Translations under genes and position numbers: made by a program
Assembly: GCA_002730855.1 (NCBI GenBank)
Contig: PCBA01000010.1
Location: 1-10,594, forward strand
Direction: 5' to 3'
DNA from: Gammaproteobacteria bacterium
GTDB lineage: Bacteria; Pseudomonadota; Gammaproteobacteria; Magnimaribacterales; Magnimaribacteraceae
Length of the DNA: 10,594 nucleotides
Notes under the pieces: model-generated
What the model was told of the DNA's origin: nothing
Seen by the model: the letters and a program-made list of their open reading frames with translations, nothing else
The model's database searches: none
Shown here: positions 5,692 through 10,594 of the stretch, piece after piece
Numbering within the stretch: the stretch's first letter is position 1
Layout of the letters: each line of letters starts with the position of its first letter

Positions 5692-6372
5692 ATGGAGTTT
5701 GATGAAGTTGTATTAGGCAGAAGAAGTATTAGAGGCTACAAACAAGAACCTGTGCCTAAAGAGGTTATAGAGGAAGTAATAGAACTCGCTGTTAGGTCTC
5801 CCTCTTCTATGAATACTCAACCATGGCATCTCTATGTGGTGACAGGCGATGCTTTAGACAAAATAAGAAAAGAGAACACAGAAAGGAATATTTCTGGAGT
5901 CCCTCCTTCAAGAGAAATAAAAACACCTAACAGAGGTTATGAAGGGTTTCATAGAGAAAGGCAAATTGAAATTGCTGTTCAATTATTCCAAAAGATGGGC
6001 ATTGAGAGAGATGACAAGGAAGGAAGGCAAGATTGGGTGCTCCGAGGATTCAGGCAGTTTGATGCACCGTTCTGTATTGTGGTTACTTTCGATAGAGAAT
6101 TATTGGACGATGACATTTCCAAATTTGACTGTGGAGGAATTGTTAATGGTTTAGTAAACGCGGGCTGGTCTAAAGGTTTGGGTGCTGTAATTAATAGCCA
6201 AGGAATAATGCAATCACCTGTTGTAAGAGAATATGCAGGCATACCTGACGACCAAGTGATAATGATTTGTGTCGCTATGGGCTACCCCGACGATAATTTT
6301 CCAGCAAATGAAGTTATTTCTAAACGCAGACCTGTTTCAGAGGTTGCAACATTTGTAGGTTTCGAAGAATAG
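5692..6372 (+). CDS. FMN-dependent nitroreductase family protein
   Basis: This 226-residue cytoplasmic flavoprotein belongs to the nitroreductase superfamily. FMN-binding signatures are in order: R10-R-S-I-R14 near the N-terminus, RSPSSMNTQPW (35-45), a KGLGAVINSQ segment (161-170) and KRRP (211-214) near the C-terminus. Such enzymes work as homodimers using NAD(P)H to reduce nitro groups, quinones or other electron-poor compounds, and some members are dehydrogenases or dehalogenases. The region between about 65 and 115 is long and charged and probably forms the variable helical cap that sets substrate choice. It follows the nucleotidase by 11 bp and precedes the alpha/beta hydrolase by 34 bp. 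The natural substrate is unknown. Confidence 0.9.
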   Translation: MEFDEVVLGRRSIRGYKQEPVPKEVIEEVIELAVRSPSSMNTQPWHLYVVTGDALDKIRKENTERNISGVPPSREIKTPNRGYEGFHRERQIEIAVQLFQKMGIERDDKEGRQDWVLRGFRQFDAPFCIVVTFDRELLDDDISKFDCGGIVNGLVNAGWSKGLGAVINSQGIMQSPVVREYAGIPDDQVIMICVAMGYPDDNFPANEVISKRRPVSEVATFVGFEE

Positions 6373-6406
6373 ATAGTCTGATATATTAGTTATAAAGGAG
6401 TTTTCG

Positions 6407-7276
6407 ATGAGAAAATTATTATTCATTGCTTTACTTTGGTTTGGTTCTTTAAATATTTATTCAGATTATTCGATAAATCAGGCAACTGAATCAATTAATA
6501 TCAATGGAGTTTCGATTGCCTATACAACAGCAGGTGAAGAAGAGAATCCTTCCGTGTTAATGATTATGGGACTTATGGCCTCGCACAAAGTTTGGGGTGA
6601 AGAGATAGTAAATGGATTAGTCGATTCAGGTTATAGGGTTATTCTCTTTGATAATAGAGATACTGGAGAATCTGAAAACTTAGACAGATTAGGCAAGCCA
6701 AATTTGTATTGGAAGTTCGCTATGTCTTATTTAGGTGTAGATTTTAGCTCTCCGTATACTCTTTCTGATATGGCCTTAGATGGAATAGGGCTTTTAGATT
6801 ATCTAGGAGTAGAAAGGGCTCATGTTGTTGGAGCTTCTATGGGGGGAATGATCGCACAAACTATCGCTTCAGAATTTCCAGAAAGAACTAAGAGCTTAGT
6901 TTCAATTATGTCTACAACTGGAGCCCCTCATCTCTCTCAAATGTCAGAAGGAAACGAACAAAATTTTAGGAATACTGGAGATTGGGATAAAGAGGCAGTC
7001 CATGCTTACGGGTTCTACCCTGAAGCGATGCCAAGACAGATTACTGCTATCATGAAATCAGGTGATCGATCTGAACAAGTTCGTTCGATAAAGGTTTCTA
7101 CTCTAGTCCAGCATGGAGTTGATGATACTCTACTACCTCTTGATCATGGAGAACACACCGCTGAGTTAATTAGTAATTCAAAGTTAAAAATCTATGAGAA
7201 TATGGGTCACAACCTTCCACCTGAAGTTTTACCCTTAGTTATAGAAGATATGGTTAATTTCTTTAATGTGAATTAG
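6407..7276 (+). CDS. Exported alpha/beta hydrolase, RdmC-like
   Basis: This 289-residue protein has a probable N-terminal signal peptide (residues 1-19, LLFIALLWFGSLNIYS) and a complete alpha/beta hydrolase catalytic triad. The nucleophile is S144 in GASMGG, the acid is D240 in HGVDDTLLP and the histidine is H268 in MGH. The MIMGLMASHKVWG oxyanion loop, the RVILFDNRDTGES segment and the SIMSTTG stretch resemble the branch that includes aclacinomycin methylesterase (RdmC). That makes an esterase or lipase-like role likely. It is expected to be periplasmic, or lipid-facing if the leader is kept as an anchor. The ATG is set by AAAGGAG (6394-6400) six bases upstream. It is followed only 3 bp later by the sulfatase, so the two are co-transcribed. 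The substrate is unknown. Confidence 0.88.
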   Translation: MRKLLFIALLWFGSLNIYSDYSINQATESININGVSIAYTTAGEEENPSVLMIMGLMASHKVWGEEIVNGLVDSGYRVILFDNRDTGESENLDRLGKPNLYWKFAMSYLGVDFSSPYTLSDMALDGIGLLDYLGVERAHVVGASMGGMIAQTIASEFPERTKSLVSIMSTTGAPHLSQMSEGNEQNFRNTGDWDKEAVHAYGFYPEAMPRQITAIMKSGDRSEQVRSIKVSTLVQHGVDDTLLPLDHGEHTAELISNSKLKIYENMGHNLPPEVLPLVIEDMVNFFNVN

Positions 7277-7279
7277 ATA

Positions 7280-9061
7280 ATGTCTGATACTTTAGAGAGA
7301 AAACGATGTGTGGTTGTTATGTACGATACTTTGTGTCGTCATTTTCTTCCAAATTATGGCAACGAGTGGGTTATTGCCCCAAACTTTGAAAGACTAGCCA
7401 AACGATCAATTCAATTTGAAAACTTTTATGTGGGTTCTATGCCTTGCATGCCAGCAAGAAGAGAAATGCACACTGGCAGATACAATTTTTTACATAGGTC
7501 ATGGGGTCCTTTAGAACCATTCGATGATTCTATGCCTTCCATTCTTCATGATAACGGTGTTCATTCTCACAAAGTTACAGATCACCTTCATTATTGGGAA
7601 GATGGAGGGGCAACTTACCATCAAAGATATACCACTTTTGATTTAGTAAGAGGCCAAGAAGGAGATAAGTGGAAAGGTGATGTAGAAAAACTTAGAGACC
7701 CAAATTATGGAGCCGATAGGTGGTCTGAACTTCAAAGACTAAAAAATCAAAAGCAAGACACTATCAATAGAGATTATATGGATAAGGTTGAGCTTCAACC
7801 TCAGTATAAAACTTTTGATCTTGGTCTGGAGTTTATTAATAGAAATAAGGATGTAGATAAATGGTTTCTTCAGATTGAAACTTTTGACCCTCACGAGCCT
7901 TTTTTTACACAAGAAGAGTTCCAAAAGCTGTATCCTCACGAATATGATGGACCTCCTTTTGATTGGCCTCCTTATCGTGAAGTCAGAGAAGACGATCAAA
8001 CCATAGAACATATTAGATACATGTACGCATCTTTGATTACTTTCTGCGATCAACAGCTTGGTAGGGTCTTGGATATATTTGATAAGCATGATTTATGGAA
8101 AGATACTATGTTGCTGGTTAATACGGATCACGGATTTTTGATGGGTGAGCATGATTGGTGGGCTAAGGTGGTTACCCCATTTTTTCAAGAAATAGCTCAC
8201 ATACCTTTTTGGGCTTATGACCCTCGTAATCCTAAAGAAGTAAATAAAAAAAGTGATGCTCTAGCTCAAACAATCGATCTTGGACCCACTATTTTGGACT
8301 ATTTTGATATTCCTTTAACAGAAGATATGCAAGGAAAAGCCATATTTGATTTTGTAGATAATGATAAAGAAATCCGTAAGGCTTCTTTGTATGGAGTAAT
8401 GGGAGGGCAAGTGAATGTCACTGACGGTCAGTATGTATACATGAGAGCAGCGACGACAGAAGACAATAAACCTCTTTACGATTACACGTTAATGCCTACT
8501 CACATGAAAAACAGATTTTCCCCAAGAGAGCTACAGGAATGGGAGAGAGTTGATGGGTTTGGTTTTATGAAAGGCTGTAAAGTAATGCAGATTCCTACAA
8601 GGTCGTTTCCTATTTTTTTAGCTAAAGATAATCCATTAGGAAGAGGCAGAACGGCAACTTTATTATTTGATGTTAATAATGATCCAGGTCAAACCAGGCC
8701 TATTAATGATATAGATATAGAAAAGTACATGATCGAATTGATGATTCGGGAGATGGCTAGAAATGAATGCCCTTCAGAACAATACATTCGCTTGGGTTTG
8801 CCTGAACCAAAAAGATTAGGCAATGGGCATGGAGATGACATGATACAAATGCCTTCGGAGAAAGAGATAGAAGATTCATGCGTTCTTGGTAAAACCCAAG
8901 GAATTGAATCAGCTGAACATGGGGCAGAAGGCTTTCCTAAAATGCCGTTTAAAGATATATTTTGGGAAGGAGAAAAGACCTTAAGATCAACTGTCTTTCC
9001 AGATAATTTAAAATTAAGACCAGGTTATTTAATAAGCCAGTCAGAAAAATCTGAAGAATAG
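7280..9061 (+). CDS. Type I (formylglycine) sulfatase, cytoplasmic
   Basis: This 593-residue alkaline-phosphatase-superfamily hydrolase carries the CxPxR motif C56-M-P-A-R60, whose cysteine is converted to formylglycine in active sulfatases. Metal-site residues are visible: D16 (MYDTL), and D283-H284 in NTDHGFLMGEHDWWAK, with K296 as a probable sulfate contact and H205 in DPHEPFF. There is no signal peptide, unlike most arylsulfatases, so the substrate should be intracellular. Phosphonate monoester hydrolases share the same fold and motif and are an alternative. The C-terminal ~130 residues, after RGRTATLLFDVNNDPGQ, form the usual smaller domain plus a charged tail. It starts 3 bp after the hydrolase gene without a clear Shine-Dalgarno, so coupling is likely. 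No activating enzyme (FGE or anSME) is encoded in the window. Confidence 0.9.
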   Translation: MSDTLERKRCVVVMYDTLCRHFLPNYGNEWVIAPNFERLAKRSIQFENFYVGSMPCMPARREMHTGRYNFLHRSWGPLEPFDDSMPSILHDNGVHSHKVTDHLHYWEDGGATYHQRYTTFDLVRGQEGDKWKGDVEKLRDPNYGADRWSELQRLKNQKQDTINRDYMDKVELQPQYKTFDLGLEFINRNKDVDKWFLQIETFDPHEPFFTQEEFQKLYPHEYDGPPFDWPPYREVREDDQTIEHIRYMYASLITFCDQQLGRVLDIFDKHDLWKDTMLLVNTDHGFLMGEHDWWAKVVTPFFQEIAHIPFWAYDPRNPKEVNKKSDALAQTIDLGPTILDYFDIPLTEDMQGKAIFDFVDNDKEIRKASLYGVMGGQVNVTDGQYVYMRAATTEDNKPLYDYTLMPTHMKNRFSPRELQEWERVDGFGFMKGCKVMQIPTRSFPIFLAKDNPLGRGRTATLLFDVNNDPGQTRPINDIDIEKYMIELMIREMARNECPSEQYIRLGLPEPKRLGNGHGDDMIQMPSEKEIEDSCVLGKTQGIESAEHGAEGFPKMPFKDIFWEGEKTLRSTVFPDNLKLRPGYLISQSEKSEE

Positions 9062-9099
9062 ACCTACCCATTAGCTTTTTTGGTCTAAAATAAGAATAT

Positions 9100-9291
9100 A
9101 TGGAATCATTTAATAAGCATTTTAAAGATTGGTATTTAGTTCTGTATGGACTTTTGTTTTGGGGAAGTATATTTGGTGCATGCCTATTTTATGTTTTAGG
9201 AACAAGCCTTCTTATTTCTTCTATAGGTTATTTATTAGGCTTTCTTTTCGGCTTATTAGCACAACGTAAAGGGTGGGGATGGATAACTTAG
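9100..9291 (+). CDS. Tiny two-helix membrane protein coupled to the desaturase
   Basis: This 63-residue protein has a short amphipathic start (MESFNKHFKDW), two hydrophobic helices (about 12-32 and 34-54, the second rich in Gly and Leu) and a basic end, QRKGWGWIT. I do not recognise a family. It begins 38 bp after the sulfatase with no good ribosome site, and ends inside the desaturase gene (13-bp overlap, 9279-9291). The overlap and membrane-like composition argue that it is real. It could be a stabilising partner or electron-transfer companion of the desaturase, but nothing in the sequence proves this. Confidence 0.6.
   Translation: MESFNKHFKDWYLVLYGLLFWGSIFGACLFYVLGTSLLISSIGYLLGFLFGLLAQRKGWGWIT
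9268..9273 (+). promoter_or_regulatory. Ribosome binding site favouring ATG 9279 for the desaturase
   Basis: AAAGGG (9268-9273) lies five bases before ATG 9279. An in-frame GTG at 9273 would overlap this site. The site lies inside the preceding small gene. Confidence 0.5.
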
Positions 9292-10199
9292 ATACAAGTG
9301 TTAAAGATCTATCTATAGAAGCTGAAAGAAAAATAGCTCGAACTTTCATGGGAAGAATCGAATGGGAGATGATTCTTATTGGTCTTGGGCAATTTATTGT
9401 ATGGCTCGTGACTTGGGTTTTAGTTATACAAGGATTAATTCCTTTATGGCTTGGAAGTATTCTAGTGATCTTATCTACGTGTTGTGCTTATTTGCCTTCT
9501 CACGCAGGCCAACATGGTCATTTATCTGGAGGAAAGAAAAATTTAAAATGGTTAGATACTTTAGTTAGCCATATAACTTTAATCCCTCTTTCGCAATCTC
9601 ATGACATTTTAAAAGCTACTCACTTAAAGCATCATGCTCATACCAATGACCCTGACAGAGATCCCGACCATTTCCATACTCACGTTAATAATTGGTTTGA
9701 ATGTGTTAAAAATATAAATGATCAATATAGTCCTAATGGAAGGATAGTTGGAATTATTGAAAAACTTTCAGAAGAAGATCCTAAATTTTCGGAAACTTTA
9801 GAAAAGGGTTCTACTGTAACTCTTATATATTATGTAGCGAATATAGTGTTAGCTATATTTTTCCCGTTGGAAACATTATTACTTTGGTGGATACCTAAGC
9901 GAATCGCAACTTGTTATTTGGGAATTGTATTTTCTTACCATCCTCATGCGGGGCTAGAACCAGGCAGGTATAAAGACACCAGGTTTTGGACAAATAAAAT
10001 ACCAAGATTTTTTAATCATTCAATGCAAATCCATACCATGCATCATATGTATCCACGCATCTGCCATTATGATGAACCGAAAGCCATTGAAGCCTTAAAA
10101 CCATATATGATAGAAAGGGGAATGCCGGGGGCAGAATATATTCCTGAAAGAATAACTTGGAATCCATTAACATACATAAAAGGAGCTAATCGTGAATGA
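9279..10199 (+). CDS. Membrane di-iron fatty acid desaturase family protein
   Basis: This 306-residue integral membrane protein has the three histidine clusters of the desaturase/hydroxylase superfamily: H75-A-G-Q-H79 (then G-H81), H115-L-K-H118-H119 (then A-H121), and H252-T-M-H255-H256. Hydrophobic segments lie around residues 32-70 and 180-220, giving the usual four-helix arrangement with the His boxes on the cytoplasmic side. These enzymes use a di-iron centre and O2 to desaturate or hydroxylate acyl chains, carotenoids or similar lipids. Extra histidines in DPDHFHTH and SYHPHAG are notable. The spacing and NHSMQIHTMHHMYP ending also recall carotenoid hydroxylases, so the substrate could be an acyl lipid or an isoprenoid. 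It overlaps the small membrane gene upstream by 13 bp and the NTF2-like gene downstream by 8 bp. Confidence 0.87.
   Translation: MDNLDTSVKDLSIEAERKIARTFMGRIEWEMILIGLGQFIVWLVTWVLVIQGLIPLWLGSILVILSTCCAYLPSHAGQHGHLSGGKKNLKWLDTLVSHITLIPLSQSHDILKATHLKHHAHTNDPDRDPDHFHTHVNNWFECVKNINDQYSPNGRIVGIIEKLSEEDPKFSETLEKGSTVTLIYYVANIVLAIFFPLETLLLWWIPKRIATCYLGIVFSYHPHAGLEPGRYKDTRFWTNKIPRFFNHSMQIHTMHHMYPRICHYDEPKAIEALKPYMIERGMPGAEYIPERITWNPLTYIKGANRE
10180..10185 (+). promoter_or_regulatory. Ribosome binding site for a GTG start
   Basis: AAGGAG lies six bases before GTG 10192, ideal spacing, inside the desaturase 3' end. The nearby ATG at 10196 is in another frame and stops after a few codons, so the GTG is the real start of the NTF2-like gene. 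Confidence 0.8.
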
Positions 10200-10557
10200 T
10201 AAAGAGAGAATAGAACAAGGCGTACAGTTGTATTTCGATAGCATGTACGAATCTAGTGCCGAGAAGGTTCGCCAAGCGTTTTATGAAAATGCAATGATAA
10301 CCGGCTATATGGATACTGGTTTAGCAGAAATGACAGTAGATCAATTCGCTAATTTTGTTGAAAGCCAACAACCTTCTCCAAAAGAAAACGGAGAAGAAGT
10401 TCTCTTAGAGATTGTTTCTTGTGAAATAGCAGGTGAAACTGCTTGCGTTAGAGTTAGAGACGGTTATATCGGCCATGTCTTCTTAGACACTCTATCCTTT
10501 CTAAAAAAAGACGATGAATGGAGAATTTACAATAAATTATTCCATATAGAATCTTAG
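10192..10557 (+). CDS. NTF2-like / SnoaL-like protein (putative lumazine-binding family)
   Basis: This 121-residue soluble protein has the pattern of the small NTF2-like cone fold. An N-terminal helix (RIEQGVQLYFDSMYESSAEKV) is followed by FYENAMITGYMDTGLAEMTVDQFANFV and then alternating beta strands (EVLLEIVSCEIAGETACVRVR, HVFLDTLSFLKKDDEWRIYNKLFH). It most resembles the putative lumazine-binding NTF2-like family, whose members are enzymes or small-molecule binders with no single function. No signal peptide is seen. It uses a GTG start with a strong ribosome site and overlaps the desaturase by 8 bp, so the two products are probably made in step. A role in binding or converting the desaturase product is inference. 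Confidence 0.8.
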   Translation: MNDKERIEQGVQLYFDSMYESSAEKVRQAFYENAMITGYMDTGLAEMTVDQFANFVESQQPSPKENGEEVLLEIVSCEIAGETACVRVRDGYIGHVFLDTLSFLKKDDEWRIYNKLFHIES

Positions 10558-10567
10558 AGTTACTGCC

Positions 10568-10594
10568 ATGAGCTTAAAAATTGTTAGATTATCT
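10568..10594 (+). CDS. Possible start of another gene (truncated by window end)
   Basis: An ATG 10 bases after the NTF2-like stop opens a frame (MSLKIVRLS) that runs off the window end. A weak TTAGAG lies about eight bases upstream. Spacing and strand fit another operon member, but nine codons are too few to assign a family. Confidence 0.35.

Noticed and set aside
5979..6242. 87-codon minus-strand reading frame inside the nitroreductase
   Set aside because: Antisense to conserved nitroreductase motifs, with no ribosome site or recognisable domain.
7739..8089. 116-codon minus-strand reading frame inside the sulfatase gene
   Set aside because: It lies wholly within a well-supported sulfatase, has no ribosome site and encodes a low-information Ile/Leu/Lys-rich peptide; it is a shadow frame.
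9059..9087. Inverted repeat TAGACC/GGTCTA between the sulfatase and the small membrane gene as a terminator
   Set aside because: The loop is 17 bases, the T run is in the loop and A's follow the stem, so it does not match an intrinsic terminator; the gene row appears to continue.
9273..9278. GTG start for the desaturase, adding two residues
   Set aside because: It overlaps the AAAGGG ribosome site; ATG 9279 fits better.

Overview
The window is clearly AT-rich and is coded almost entirely on the + strand, with short gaps, frequent 4-13 bp overlaps and strong AAGGAG-type ribosome binding sites in front of many genes. The gene content fits a free-living, probably marine, gammaproteobacterium able to respire or detoxify nitric oxide: a cytochrome-c-dependent nitric oxide reductase, an exported 5'-nucleotidase, a sulfatase and a membrane di-iron desaturase. 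The phylum-level guess is inference. No rRNA, tRNA, CRISPR array, insertion sequence or integrase was seen.

Layout. (1) 1-238: C-terminal end of an aldehyde dehydrogenase of the ALDH12 / delta-1-pyrroline-5-carboxylate dehydrogenase type. (2) 239-391: a possible frame-broken small gene, with a duplicated block that carries the uspA ribosome binding site. (3) 392-829: UspA-type universal stress protein with an intact ATP-binding motif. (4) 830-1127: intergenic region containing a 9/10 match to the FNR/ANR/DNR box at 1058-1071. (5) 1128-3743: a compact four-gene nitric oxide reductase operon: small membrane protein, NorC with an unusually long region before its haem motif, NorB with all catalytic ligands, and a small exported cytochrome c. 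(6) 3744-4147: intergenic region with hairpins and a candidate promoter. (7) 4148-7276: UshA-like 5'-nucleotidase, FMN nitroreductase and an exported alpha/beta hydrolase. (8) 7280-10557: cytoplasmic type I sulfatase, tiny two-helix membrane protein, fatty-acid-desaturase-fold enzyme and NTF2-like protein, the last three overlapping one another. (9) From 10568: possibly the first codons of another gene.

How the genes work together. The nor operon is the best-understood unit. Low oxygen or NO sensed by a CRP/FNR-family regulator would switch on NorC/NorB, which reduces 2 NO to N2O using electrons from periplasmic cytochrome c; the co-encoded small cytochrome is a natural candidate donor. The operon lacks norQ/norD in this window and has an unrecognised small membrane protein at its head. 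The adjacent stress protein may belong to the same low-oxygen response, but no shared operator was found.

The second half looks like a scavenging and metabolic operon: nucleotide dephosphorylation in the periplasm, a flavin reductase, an esterase-like hydrolase, then sulfatase, desaturase and NTF2-like protein. The tight coupling of the last three genes suggests a joint pathway on a lipid-like or other hydrophobic substrate. That pathway is not one I recognise and is the most likely place for undescribed biochemistry here.
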